Shown here: positions 10,681-22,376 of the stretch, piece after piece
Numbering within the stretch: position 1 is the stretch's first letter
Layout of the letters: each line of letters opens with the position of its first letter
Notes under the pieces: model-generated
Databases searched by the model: none
Told to the model about the DNA's origin: nothing
Seen by the model: the letters and a program-made list of their open reading frames with translations, nothing else
Assembly: GCF_000203795.2 (NCBI RefSeq)
Contig: NW_006281112.1
Location: 427,080-491,079 of the forward strand
Source: Batrachochytrium dendrobatidis JAM81
Taxonomy: Eukaryota; Chytridiomycota; Chytridiomycetes; Rhizophydiales
Reading direction: 5' to 3'
Length of the DNA: 64,000 bases
Program-made: the position numbers and the translations under genes

Positions 10681-12825
10681 TTAGACCGTTGTAGGAGCCA
10701 ATCGTAGCAACAAGTTGCGAATATTTTTCCATATTCGTATACGTCTAGGCTTTTTTATGGATATATTGGATGCGTTTTTTTTTGACTCGGATACAGCTCT
10801 ACGAGTTTCAGGAACCATGACTATATCAAGGCTGTTGTGACAATCGATACTAACCTCGCGCTCTTGAGGATTATGTGGTTGAGTGGGTGTAAATGGCTGA
10901 CTCGTTGCAAACAAAGCATGATTAGAAGACTCGTGCTCGCGAGACCACATTCGTCCTTCACTTACTGATGTAAACCTGGGAGGGACTCGAAGAACCAAAC
11001 CACGCAAAATAATCTTTTCTTGACCATCTTTTCGAAGTTTTTTTCCACCAAACCAGTTATCTTGAAGCGGAGCATGCATATGTGGGCCATGTATGGACTC
11101 GGGGCAGTTCAGGATACTGCAGCGGGATTTTTCAACAAATGACACGTCGAGTCCAGATTCAAGCGATTGAGACGCTGCAAGGGATGGAACAGACAGTCCA
11201 ATCACACCAAAGGGTGATCGACGATTTTCAGCACGGTTTGTTCTGTCAATGGCATATGGACAGATATCTGTCAGAGTCGTTTTACGGTGGAAAGATGCTT
11301 CACCATGTGGTTGCTCTTCTACCGCGTCAGCCTTTGCCAAATGAATGGGTTTGGTTTTTGAAAACACTTCGTCGTGCTCTTCGTCTTTAGGTTCTATATT
11401 ATCAATCTCCTCGATAGCCACATCACTCGTGCTGGTTTGTACTGTTGACGACGATCGAGAAGTAGAGACTGCTTTAGTGGTATCATGCGAAATGGACGAC
11501 ACAGACGTGGCAGAAAGCCAAGGTGATCCAGACTCGGTAATTGTGTTGGTAGATGTACGATGTTGAAACATTTTGTTTAAAAACTTTTTGATTGAAAGTT
11601 TGGATTTTTTATCATATGCAACATCGATTGAGCATGTACAACTTGGACTTCCACAAGGATACAAACGTCCTTCAAAAAGAACTACATCATTTAAAAATGC
11701 CACTTGTCTTTTTCCTGTGCCTCGATATCGCACAGTTCCAGTGGCAGTTTCTGGACGTTGAGCATGTGTACGTGTAGAGGATAAACCAGGTCGAACAAGC
11801 GCAGAGTGATGTGGATTTCCACAAGTTTTAGAAGCCAAAGTATTATTGGATGACATGGCATCATCAGCACTTTCTAATTTTTCTTCGTGTAGAGTGGACT
11901 TGCATTCTGTGATGTTTGTATGTGTTTCACGGCGTCCGAATAGCTTGTCAGGAATTTCAAGCATACCACCAATTTTGCTGCTAAAGTATCCTGGATGCGA
12001 TGTATGAATTACATTGAGAGTTGGATTTAAATATTTGTTGCTTGGGGTCGTGTCGACATTGGCAGGCAATGTAGGTCGCGGATCTGGTTCCGAAGTTGTG
12101 GTGGGGATTTCACCAGCACCGTATGAATACCCAGCAGCTGCAAGACATTCTTGTGGTGCAATTTGTGCAATAAAATCCTCAATACCAATATTTCCATCCT
12201 TGTCGGCTTCAAAATGCTGGTTTACCATGCTGACATTCATTCGATTGTACTTGCGCGAAGACCGAATCATTGCTCCCATCCGTCTCCGCCGCTCCTCCTC
12301 TGCTTCAGGAGAAACGTCTGTCATTTCCTGTCGTTTGGAAAAAATGCTATTCATGATTATTCCGTCGAATTTGCTATGTTGAGCATTGTTCGCATCCGTA
12401 TCGTTTGTAACTTGCTCTGCATTGGAGGGATTGCATATCAACTGTCTCGGTTTGCAAGGTGTCGTGGACTCATCAGGTTGTTGTGTTGTATCTGTAACAA
12501 TAGGCAACCTGTGTGCTATATCCAAAGACGCGTCGTCATTTGTCATGGATATTGGAGAAGAGGCATCAGTGGCGGACGTTATAACCACGACTGGAAAGTC
12601 CAACATTACAGGTAGTTGAAAATCACAGCGAGGATTCAAAGGTTGATTGCTCGGTGAACGAGGCGGGCTAGGTGGAGTTGGTGAAATGGGTGAAATTGGA
12701 GCAGGCAATGCTAATACTGAGCACTCGAAAAAAGGTTTTGATTCAGGTTCGTGTCGAATGCTGTCAATTTTATCAGCAAGTATTATAAAATCTAAACCTG
12801 TGAGTAAGCGAGAATTCTGTACCAA
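10681..12825 (-). CDS. Hypothetical protein with an EF-hand-like loop
   Basis: One long open frame of about 714 codons on the minus strand. It is not recognised as a named family. The N-terminal region is proline/serine-rich (SPISPTPPSPPRSPS). Near 12170-12230 it encodes MVNQHFEADKDGNIGIEDFI, which fits an EF-hand loop of the D-x-D-G-x-I type with an acidic final position. There is a cysteine group CGSPSCTCSID about 420 residues in, and a basic C-terminus. No ATG stands at the upstream end: the frame opens after GGTACAG, a plausible 3' splice site, so a short upstream exon is likely and the 5' boundary is unresolved. A calcium role is inference from one motif. Confidence 0.65.
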   Translation of the reverse strand: MVQNSRLLTGLDFIILADKIDSIRHEPESKPFFECSVLALPAPISPISPTPPSPPRSPSNQPLNPRCDFQLPVMLDFPVVVITSATDASSPISMTNDDASLDIAHRLPIVTDTTQQPDESTTPCKPRQLICNPSNAEQVTNDTDANNAQHSKFDGIIMNSIFSKRQEMTDVSPEAEEERRRRMGAMIRSSRKYNRMNVSMVNQHFEADKDGNIGIEDFIAQIAPQECLAAAGYSYGAGEIPTTTSEPDPRPTLPANVDTTPSNKYLNPTLNVIHTSHPGYFSSKIGGMLEIPDKLFGRRETHTNITECKSTLHEEKLESADDAMSSNNTLASKTCGNPHHSALVRPGLSSTRTHAQRPETATGTVRYRGTGKRQVAFLNDVVLFEGRLYPCGSPSCTCSIDVAYDKKSKLSIKKFLNKMFQHRTSTNTITESGSPWLSATSVSSISHDTTKAVSTSRSSSTVQTSTSDVAIEEIDNIEPKDEEHDEVFSKTKPIHLAKADAVEEQPHGEASFHRKTTLTDICPYAIDRTNRAENRRSPFGVIGLSVPSLAASQSLESGLDVSFVEKSRCSILNCPESIHGPHMHAPLQDNWFGGKKLRKDGQEKIILRGLVLRVPPRFTSVSEGRMWSREHESSNHALFATSQPFTPTQPHNPQEREVSIDCHNSLDIVMVPETRRAVSESKKNASNISIKKPRRIRIWKNIRNLLLRLAPTTV

Positions 12826-13718
12826 ATCGTTGATATATTGAAGAATATTTTAAAGCTGAAGAATCTAGAGCAGTTGAAAAAACAATATACACGTTTGCTG
12901 ATATCTGTTTGACGTGATAGATAGTGTGTTGCTGCTATAAGGAAGATAAGCTGATTTAAAATGACAATTGACGATTTTGTAGATATGGAACTCTGGTTAC
13001 AGCAGATTAAACTTTTCGTGCCGATAAATTGACAAGGCTGCTCAATAGTCTATGGATTGTGTCTACTAAAGCTCTTTGATGGAAGTAGGCAGAATATACT
13101 GGCTCGAGTATACTAGATGGAGCAGCAGACTGAAGCTTTCAAAGTGTTTGTTATCCTGACAAAAACTAAAACTAGTTTGTGTGTGAAGAGTGGGTATAAA
13201 GCAGATTAGCAGAAATGTAGTTGTATCTGCAGATGAGTCTTTAAAAGAGCGATTGCAAGATGAGATAAATTGAGTAACTTTGGTAAAATGGTATAAAGAA
13301 AATATCAATGGCACGACCATATATTTCTTGGCAAAGGATGTTTTTGACCAACTGTCCAATAGATAACATGCCACGATATTTCCACGCCAAGAATCCACGT
13401 CAAAAAACGAATAATGGACGGATTGAAAAATCTCCACACCTACTTTTCAAATACAAACGACCATCTTAATACAGCAGTGGAAAACTAGTATGGTAAAAAG
13501 TGATATCTTTATTGAATTGAGCTCTCCATATAATTGTAGTTTGTGATTTCTTGGATTCTAAATCGGCTCTATATGGTGGCATCACCAAGATATGATATAC
13601 AGCTAGCCAATCTGCTGCTCAACCATTAAACATTTATAATCAGAGTGGCAGTTATAATCAAATGGTTAAATCTAGTCAAGCTATGCATTGCAGTTTCTAT
13701 TGTTCACTCTGTCCATTT
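12826..13718. other. Intergenic region
   Basis: Divergent gap between the EF-hand-like gene and CAP. It probably holds the missing 5' exon of the minus-strand gene. A 123-codon minus-strand open frame at 13066-13437 has no recognisable features. Nothing else is seen. Confidence 0.4.
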
Positions 13719-13957
13719 GCCACCGTATTCACGTAAAATGGAACACTAAATAAGAGAGTAATAAACAGTCCACGAAATGGTTGGCGTCAGTTTACTGGAC
13801 AGCATTATTTGTAAACTTGACAAGGCTGCAAATTTACCGATTAAAGCCGGTTTCTAATAGGAAAGCGTAACGGGATAGTTGACTGATTTTTATTTTGAGC
13901 CAAAAGGCAGTCATTGCAAGATATAAAAGTGTTCTATTTTACGTGAATACGGCTACA
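13719..13957. mobile_element. MITE-like element, copy next to CAP
   Basis: The left end is CCGTATTCACGTAAAATGG and the right end is ATTTTACGTGAATACGG, perfect inverted complements over about 17 bp. The length is about 239 bp and it is non-coding. It ends 13 bp before the CAP start codon, so it must contain or touch the CAP core promoter and 5' UTR. Confidence 0.85.
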
Positions 13958-13970
13958 AATCAACGCTATC

Positions 13971-16047
13971 ATGTCTGCCGACTCTCAACTCTCTGCTGTC
14001 ATTCAGCGTTTGGAGGCTGCTGCACTGCGTCTAGAAACTCTTGCCAAGATTAATACTCAAGATTGCACCACTACATCTGCTGCCACTACTGATAGCACTG
14101 GACTATCGCCTGCTCTGACTGCGTTCGACACGCTCCTGAACGGTCAGTTCAAGACCTTTCTGGCTCTCAGTAAAACCCTTGGCGGTATTGTCCATGAACA
14201 GGTATCGATAGGTTGATTTGTTACTGGCTGATACTGTGACTAGTAGACCGATATCAAGATATTGTTCAATATCTACACAGGGTCATATTAGTAGCTCGAG
14301 CCATGTATTTGAAACCAGTAAATCTTGCTACTAGGATAGATGCACAATGCAATATTAACATGTTTTAACATTTGTAGTCCCAAGTGGTCAGTGATGCTAC
14401 CAAGGCTCAACGTCATTTGATTCAAGTGGCATCCTTGTCAAAGAAACCCGATACGGCTACCACACAGGAGCTTATCAAGCCTCTCCAGCAATCTCTTGCC
14501 AAGGTCACTGAACTCAAGGACAAAAACAGACCCTCTCCTCTATTCTTCCATCTTTCTACTGTTGCTGATGGTATTGGTGCACTTGGCTGGGTTGTTGTGG
14601 TGAGTGTTTACGGTCAATTATTAGGGGCTGATGTGGATACTCATGGGCTGATGTGTGCTCGATACTAAGCTTTTTGTTAAATTAGGAACCGGCTCCAGCT
14701 CCATACATCAACGAGCTCAAGGATGCTGCTCAATTCTATGCCAACAGAGTCATTAAAGAAAACAAGGACAAGTAGGTTGATTCAGTAATGGACTTTATGA
14801 ATCTAGTCTAATCATTGCAATGGTTCAAATTGCATATTAGAGACAAGACTCATGTTGAATGGGTTTCAGCATACGTTGGATTTATTACTGAACTTGGTGC
14901 GTATGTCAAGCAATGGCACACCACTGGTCTGGCCTGGAATCCTCGTGGTGGAGATGCAAAGTCTGCAGCTGGTAAGTAGACTCGAATCTGTAGATTGCTG
15001 ATGCTTGCGAGTTGTATGGTCGTGTAATTATAATCTGACGAATAAATCTGCTCTAGTTCCTGCCAGTTCTGCAGCGGCTGCTCCTCCGCCTCCTCCTATG
15101 CCCACTTCAGCCCAGCTTGAAGCATTCGCTCCAAAAGAATCCAAAGTAGCCTCTTCGGGTGCAACAAGCTCGCTGTTTAGTGCCATTAACAAGGGAAATG
15201 TTACTGCTGGTTTACGCAAGGTCGACAAGGCTGAAATGACCCATAAAAACCCAGAACTGCGTGCTACCAGCGTAGTCAAAGCATCAGATACCCATGCCAG
15301 TATGTTTTATATCGATACGACTGCTTGCAGATTTTGTTTGTAGGCTAGATTCAATCTTTTAACTTGCATTTATTAATTGGTAGCTCGCTCTGCTACATTC
15401 AGCGGTGTGAGCAGCACAGGACCCATCCGTGGTCCCGCTAAACTTGCTCTCGAAGGCAAAAAGTGGATTGTTGTAAGGAATCTGTGCATTGTCTTGGATA
15501 TTCTATGAATGTATTTTAAACTTTGGTGTTGTTGTAGGAAAACCAAATTGGCCAAAAAAATCTTGTGATTGAGGGCGTTGAACTCCAGCATGTAGTATAC
15601 ATCTACAACTGTCATGACTCGACTATCCAAATCAAGGGAAAAGCCAATGCTGTTACTGTTGGTAAGTCTATCTTTTAATCTTGATATGCCATACTTTTAC
15701 TGACATGTTTTTTTGCTATAAATGTTGCCCATCTAGATGGATGCAAAAAAACCGGTGTTGTTCTTGAAAACGTTCTTTCTACTGTCGACATTATCAATAG
15801 CAAGTCTGTGCAAGTGCAGATCACAGGAAAAGCTCCCATTCTTGTCGTTGATAAGACGGATGGATTCCAAGTATACCTCTCCAAGGAATCTGAAGATGCA
15901 GAGATCTTTACTGCCAAAAGTTCAGAAATGAATGTTCTTATTCAAGGTGCTGATGGCGAGTATGTGGAACGAGCCATTCCAGAACAGTTCAAGACTGTAT
16001 TCAAAAACGGAGCACTTGCTACTGTTGCTGTTGAGCACAAGGGTTAG
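13971..16047 (+). CDS. CAP1: Adenylyl cyclase-associated protein (CAP/Srv2)
   Basis: Eight exons: 13971-14201, 14378-14599, 14686-14771, 14841-14971, 15057-15299, 15384-15472, 15538-15661 and 15737-16047. Phases join and give 478 aa, the usual CAP length. CAP binds actin monomers and cofilin-actin, recycles G-actin and speeds pointed-end depolymerisation; in fungi its N-terminus also binds adenylyl cyclase. Visible features are the N-terminal helix (SAVIQRLEAAALRLETLA), the helical HFD (THVEWVSAYVGFITELG, QWHTTGLAWNPRG), a short poly-proline linker (AAPPPPPMP) and the C-terminal beta-helix CARP domain (WIVENQIGQKNLVIEGVELQ, VYIYNCHDSTIQIKGK, DGCKKTGVVLENVLSTVDII). A MITE-like element ends just before the ATG. 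Confidence 0.95.
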
Positions 16048-16660
16048 CTTACAGACCAGCTACTTGAGTTGCAAACAAAATCTAGCTACATGCTTGCAGA
16101 GAATATGAAGAATGAACTATTTGCATTCGCGTTTTCAGTTTCATTATTTGACTGGATTGAAATACAAATTTGGTGATGCTTTGGTATGGAAAGTACTTGA
16201 AATTTGTCAGTCTAGTCTTCCAGTTAGCGACAAAAAGGATGAGAATGAAAATGAATGTCAGTAATGCGATGTTTTCAGATATCGGCAGTGTTGATTTGAA
16301 TGGCAAGAACATTGATCGTATTATGGCGACAATCTGACTTGAGCAATGTGCTGCTCTTGATTCAATATAAAAGAATGTCGCTCATTTAGTGTTGTTTTGA
16401 TACAATATTCAGCGTTTCGTCTATATAGAGTCTATACGATAACATAAAACGATTGTCCAACTATACAAAGAGAACTCACATTTTTAAACAACAGTCTGCT
16501 TGATGCTATCAGAATTTTCTAAATCATAAAGTCGAGTTTTTAACCGAAAAAGCATTTTTCCTTGTTCTCATCTCATTGTCACTAATCGTAATAAAAATAA
16601 AAAGGTGTCGTTGGATATCTTTGTATCGAATTACAATATCTATCATAATTGGACGCAGAC
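16048..16660. repeat. Intergenic region holding a copy of dispersed repeat R2
   Basis: About 16285-16605 shares blocks with 21995-22290 and 25945-26512: GACAATCTGACTTG, then TTGCTCTTGATTCAATA, then CAATATTCAGCG, then GTCTGCTTGATGCTATCAG, then TCGAGTTTTTAA. No terminal inverted repeats or coding potential were found. It abuts the 5' end of the PPR gene. Confidence 0.55.
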
Positions 16661-18247
16661 ATGTCATTGATATACAGATACAACAGCTTGCTATCAAATA
16701 TCACCCCAACACATTATTTCAATATTGCTATTTCCTGCCGTTTGATCCAATCCAGTCCAAGACTTGCAATCAATACTCAATGTAAACCCAATCAGTCATT
16801 CTGCAAATTGTTTACTCAGTTGTATCCGCATTGCCAATCATACAGCACCAGTTCATCTGTACATACCCAAATTCCAGCAACTGCATCCAACATTTATAAA
16901 CTAATTGGTCAGCGCCAACTACAAACAGCCTATAACTTATTTACTTACCTCGAGTTGAACAATCCAGATCACTTGGCCAGTCTTCCATCTGCGTCCTTTA
17001 ACGTTCTTATCCAAGCATTGATCACCAACAATCCTCCTATTTTGGGTGGAGCACAGTTTCAACACCGATCCGCTCGGGCATTGGAAATGTTCAACCTTAT
17101 GGTCTCATTCAATATCCAGCCAAGCGGTTCTCTTTATCGCCAGATCCTCAAGATTCATTCACGAAATACAAATCTTCCTGGCATGCTTGAAACTGTCAAA
17201 AAAATGCAAAGTATTGGCATTGATGTAGATAAAAGTGAATACGTTCAAGAGCGTCTTATGCATGGTTATATGCTTGCAGGTAAAACATCTCTTGGAAGAG
17301 ATTGTTTTAATCGACTCTTGACACTTAATCCTACTGCTCGACCCTACAATAAGCTTATAAGTGCACTGGCAAGAACTGGTAGTGAAAAGGCCATTATTGA
17401 CGTAATGAAGGAACTAAAGCAGGCTGGACTCGAAGGAGATACGCATATTTACACAACACTTTGCAAGTTTCATTTTGCACGAAACAGACACGATCAAGTC
17501 GATGCCTATATCCAAGAGCATAGCGCACTTGGATTACAAAAGTCTGTAGACATGTATGAGATGCAAGCAGCTGGATGTGTTTATCGTGAAGAATTTGAAC
17601 AGGCGTTGGAGTATTTAAACTCGGCAAAAAAAGTAAATCGTCAACCTACCTCTTCTGCAACTGTGATTGCCATTGAAGCTTATGCTGGATTAGGTCAAAG
17701 ATACAATGCATGGAAAGAGTTTTCTCACCTGTCTACAATCAATTCGTTTAAATCAAAAATCGCCTTTGCATTGGCTCGTATGCATGGACCATTAAATCAT
17801 CGGGAAGATATCAAGAGTATCCAAGCGGCTATTAGACCATTTAATATTGACGAAAATCCCATTTTATCACATCTTGTTCATGGGTACTGCGCTCTGAATG
17901 ATCCGTCCTCTGCAGAAGTTTTGTTGGATTACCTCTTTATTGTTTCCTATACCATTACATCAAAAGCATATAAAAAGGTATTAATCACGTATAGTAAATG
18001 CGGGCAGATGGATATGCTCAAAAAAACTTTAGATCGTATGCAATTTCGGGATATTCAAGTGACACTGGATACTATAGAGGAGGTGCTTACAAACGTGTAT
18101 AGGAGTTCCAAGGATGCTAATTTGGTGATTGAATGGATACAAAGCATATTTCCGGATGAAAATGTCGACCCTATCATAAAAAGAGCAAAAGACAAATCTA
18201 AAGTTACCACCATCATGCAAAGTCTTATCTCGTTGAGGCTTGACTAA
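16661..18247 (+). CDS. Pentatricopeptide-repeat (PPR) protein, probably mitochondrial
   Basis: Intronless, 528 aa from the ATG at 16661. The first 60 residues are basic and S/T-rich with few acidic residues, consistent with a mitochondrial presequence. The body is a run of helical hairpins typical of PPR tracts, such as ARALEMFNLMVSFNIQPSGS, RPYNKLISALARTGSEKAI, THIYTTLCKFHFARNRHDQV and KAYKKVLITYSKCGQMDML. PPR proteins bind single-stranded RNA, and in fungi they act in mitochondrial RNA stability or translation. The specific target cannot be read from the sequence. It is one of the few single-exon genes here. Confidence 0.8.
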   Translation: MSLIYRYNSLLSNITPTHYFNIAISCRLIQSSPRLAINTQCKPNQSFCKLFTQLYPHCQSYSTSSSVHTQIPATASNIYKLIGQRQLQTAYNLFTYLELNNPDHLASLPSASFNVLIQALITNNPPILGGAQFQHRSARALEMFNLMVSFNIQPSGSLYRQILKIHSRNTNLPGMLETVKKMQSIGIDVDKSEYVQERLMHGYMLAGKTSLGRDCFNRLLTLNPTARPYNKLISALARTGSEKAIIDVMKELKQAGLEGDTHIYTTLCKFHFARNRHDQVDAYIQEHSALGLQKSVDMYEMQAAGCVYREEFEQALEYLNSAKKVNRQPTSSATVIAIEAYAGLGQRYNAWKEFSHLSTINSFKSKIAFALARMHGPLNHREDIKSIQAAIRPFNIDENPILSHLVHGYCALNDPSSAEVLLDYLFIVSYTITSKAYKKVLITYSKCGQMDMLKKTLDRMQFRDIQVTLDTIEEVLTNVYRSSKDANLVIEWIQSIFPDENVDPIIKRAKDKSKVTTIMQSLISLRLD

Positions 18248-18468
18248 CCAGTCGATAATATTGCAATCTAGGGTTGACTGCAGTAACAATTTAAATATAT
18301 TTAGTATTTTACCTATTCTATTTATTGCTAGTCCAGCTTTAGTTGATGATTTGAATTGAGCTCAATGTATGGCTTTATCATTCAGTGTGATTCAATGTGG
18401 ATTGCATTTCAGTCAATCCATTGAATTTCAAGGTTTAGAAACTCGAGCACTTTTGTATCCAATGCATT
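18248..18468. other. 3' flank of the PPR gene
   Basis: Short AT-rich spacer with no feature seen. The MITE-like element begins at its end. Confidence 0.4.
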
Positions 18469-18710
18469 CACTGCCATGTTCACGTAAAAATGGAACATTG
18501 GCACTTGTCTGTTTTGCTCTGGAATAGACAATAGTTGAATATTTGCTGCTATGGGGAATTGAATGTTTCAATACACAACGACTACAATACAATCCAGATA
18601 TTGAGTTTGATTCCACAATTAATACTCGGTAAATTTGATGTAAATTATCATGAGTGTTTATGTATTTTGGCATTTTTATTTAGTGATTTATTTTACGTGA
18701 ACACAGAGCA
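18469..18710. mobile_element. MITE-like element, copy next to METTL5
   Basis: The left end contains TGTTCACGTAAAAATGGAACA and the right end TTTTACGTGAACACAGAGCA. The two are inverted complements across the TTCACGTAAAA core. The right end runs into the METTL5 start codon at 18711 with no spacer, so the element supplies the whole immediate 5' flank. Confidence 0.75.
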
Positions 18711-19513
<803 letters not shown>

Positions 19514-19781
19514 TCGTCAGTTTAGGAATGTATTGTTGCTTATCGATTCAGTTTATTAGCACTAGTGTAATCTGAGACCAGATCCAATAGTGTAGGTTTT
19601 TTACAAGTTTTGATTTTAACAAAGGATTGGGCAATGGCTACTGATTGAAATGATCCAGCACCTCAGCTGATACAACACCATGCCATGAATGCTTTAGTGT
19701 AACAGTTTTGGACAAGTTGCAAGTGAGCGCGAGCCAAAACCTTGCAACAAGTATTTTAATCAAGCCTACATGTGTATTGTA

Positions 19782-20675
19782 TTAGACAGTATATGACCGA
19801 GTCAGACCAGAGTCTGGTATCAAGAGGTCAAATGTGTTTGCCATGAGCAGCGTCTGCTCGTCACCAATCCCCGAGTCGATTGGCCGCAATGTGTACTGAA
19901 ATGGGAAATCAAAAGTATGTGTATAGGAAAGGGAGTCCTCATGGTGCTTCAAAAATCCTTGAGATGTATTTTGACCAAGCGTATCTTGGGTATAGTCCAA
20001 TATAGATGTTTGGGTTTCAAAGCTCCGATTCCCAGATACAGTGCTGTTGAGCAAAATGGGTGTGGCAGAGACTGATGGTGAGCTTGACACTGAAGGAATA
20101 GTAGATTGCTCCGCTGCTCTAGAGGCCTGCCTCCGTCGTTGATACTTTGCAAATCTACGCTTCAAAGAGCTATTGGGTATGTACAATTCCAGCCTCTGTG
20201 GCTCCAAGGCAAACTCTGAATCATCTCCGACATCCAACGATTTGTGTGCGAGTGATGTGGCAGTAAATAGCATAGAACAATCTTCATCCGAGTCGATTGG
20301 AGAAGCCACATCAAATGCATTGTCTGATTGCAAGACGGTTGGAATAATAGAGGCTTGACGCTCAAGGGAATAGGAGAGAGCAACGATCTGCCGCTCAATG
20401 GTTCCTATACGAATGTTTTCAGCAGATTCATTGCGTGTTAAAGTTTGACCTGCAGTTTTGTTTGAACCCAACTCGAGAACAAGACTGCTAATGGCGAGCT
20501 GAATATTAGAAGAGCGATAGATGGCAGGAATTGAAAGTAAAAGGTCAAGTGAATTTTGAACCAATTGAAACATGACGGCTGTTTCAGGCTGAAGTGATGC
20601 AAACGTAGCAGTGGTGAGCAATGGAGCATGACTGCGATTTGAAGAGTCAGAAACGATGGAAACAGAATCACACAT
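19782..20675 (-). CDS. Hypothetical protein
   Basis: Open frame on the minus strand. The first ATG is at 20675, giving about 298 aa. The frame stays open upstream to 20789 without an ATG, so an earlier exon is possible. The N-terminal half is predicted helical (AVMFQLVQNSLDLLLSIPAI, ERQIVALSYSLERQ). A basic patch follows (SLKRRFAKYQRRRQASRAAE), which could be a nuclear-localisation or nucleic-acid-binding segment, and then a serine-rich tail. No family recognised. It converges on METTL5, leaving 268 bp between the stops. Confidence 0.55.
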   Translation of the reverse strand: MCDSVSIVSDSSNRSHAPLLTTATFASLQPETAVMFQLVQNSLDLLLSIPAIYRSSNIQLAISSLVLELGSNKTAGQTLTRNESAENIRIGTIERQIVALSYSLERQASIIPTVLQSDNAFDVASPIDSDEDCSMLFTATSLAHKSLDVGDDSEFALEPQRLELYIPNSSLKRRFAKYQRRRQASRAAEQSTIPSVSSSPSVSATPILLNSTVSGNRSFETQTSILDYTQDTLGQNTSQGFLKHHEDSLSYTHTFDFPFQYTLRPIDSGIGDEQTLLMANTFDLLIPDSGLTRSYTV

Positions 20676-22376
20676 GTCAGTTAGAAGCAATCTAAATAGA
20701 GATGTATGATCTAAAATACAGTGAGTTGAAGTGACAAGTATATGAAGATATTGAGCGTTTAAATGGAACCAAATCGACAAACTAGTCAAAGTTTGGATTT
20801 TGAGTTTGGATTGATTTCAATACAAAATGAGGCAACTCAGACTCGCTGCAAACCATAAACAATTCGTTTCAAAATGTCAATCAGGCATAACTTGGTTGTT
20901 CTCTTTTCTTGGTCATGCTTCACAAAAGATACCTCAATGCCATAATCAATACTGTTGATACCATTTAACTCGATCCAGTTATTACATTTTATAAATCAAT
21001 TCCATTTCATACACCCTTCATGTACACATGCATTCCTCACAGAATAGGCCAACGAAGAATCAGGCAGATCTGCAGATCAGCAACATACCATAATACTTGA
21101 GCAATAAAAGTACTATTGCTCAAGTGAATTATAGAACATTGCTGGCATGCACAGTATATTTGTATAGCCCAGCTTATCCACTGCAATTCATGACAATTAT
21201 TCTCTGTAACATGGCAGTTCAGTTTTCAACAGGGCATTATCGATGCTCAATATATTACTATATCAACCAGTCGTAAAATATTCCATTGTCCTTTACATGC
21301 AACCATTGTAAGATTTTGATCAGCATGTCTGAAATACAATGAAAGTCTCTCACCATACAGGGCAGGTGAAGAAATGGCTTGACAGTCCTCAACTTGACAA
21401 GCTCAGAAAGTACTCTTCAAAACCAGACTGTAATTACAACAGTAGTGGCAGTCATTCATATAAACATCGTGGATACAGACTGGGGTTCAGACATAGAGAG
21501 ACGATTGATATGGGTTTGGCCTTACAGAAACCAAATGGCAACATCTCGAGCCAGGTTCTAAAAGTTATCAAACCGATCATAAACCACCAAGCCTGAGCAC
21601 AGATATCTAATATGATCATGACAAGCGATTCTGATTGCTAGTTTGAGTGACAGCAAAACGGTTACTGGAATGGTGAGTCAACAGCAGATCAAGACATGGC
21701 TCGAGGCAATCCTTGTCTGCATAAACCCAAAGTCTTTCAAGAGCAGAAATATCCATCACACCAACTGCATCAATGATGTACACTGAAGCAGAATAGAGGG
21801 CAGTTATTCCTACAACAGAAACGACGTTGGAACAGATCGAACCTTTTACAATATCATCATCATATTGACAAGAGCCTAACCAACAGGCTAAGCTCAGAAA
21901 AGAATGATTACAGTCAATGTTAATAAGAGATTGTCCGAGTACAAGTACTCACATGGAATTCAACAAGCGTAGTGGGTAATGTTGTCTTGAAACTATCGAC
22001 CGTATTCTGTGTATTGCAGTGACAATCTGCCCTGTTGATACAGCCAGCTTAGTAGCTGATGTGTTGCTCTTGATTCAATAACAATGCCATCGAGTCTTGT
22101 TTAGTCACGAACTTGATATTTTCGCTTATAGAAATCTGCACGCTAACCTAAAGCTATCCGTGCAATTTCACAAACAGAATCCACGTTTCCGAAGACTACA
22201 ATCTGCTTGATGCTACAGAATGTTTGCAAAATATGACAAGATCGAGTCGTTGAAATACAAATAAACACTCGTCTCCATTCTACTCGAGCATTGATTCATT
22301 GTTGGTATACTTTTACATCCAATTTTTACTGTTAGATTCAGTCTAATTACTTTTTACTTTAGCCATTCCAGTCCAT
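20676..22376. other. 1.7-kb intergenic region with repeat R2
   Basis: Divergent gap. About 21995-22290 is a second copy of repeat R2, including GTGACAATCTGCC, TGTTGCTCTTGATTCAATA, CAATCTGCTTGATGCTACAGA and GATCGAGTCGTTGAAA. It ends roughly 90 bp before the ENPP start. The remainder (20790-21990) has short open frames such as 21339-21596 with no recognisable features. Confidence 0.45.

Noticed and set aside
13066..13437. 123-codon minus-strand open frame
   Set aside because: No recognisable motif, odd composition and no splice context. It is probably chance.
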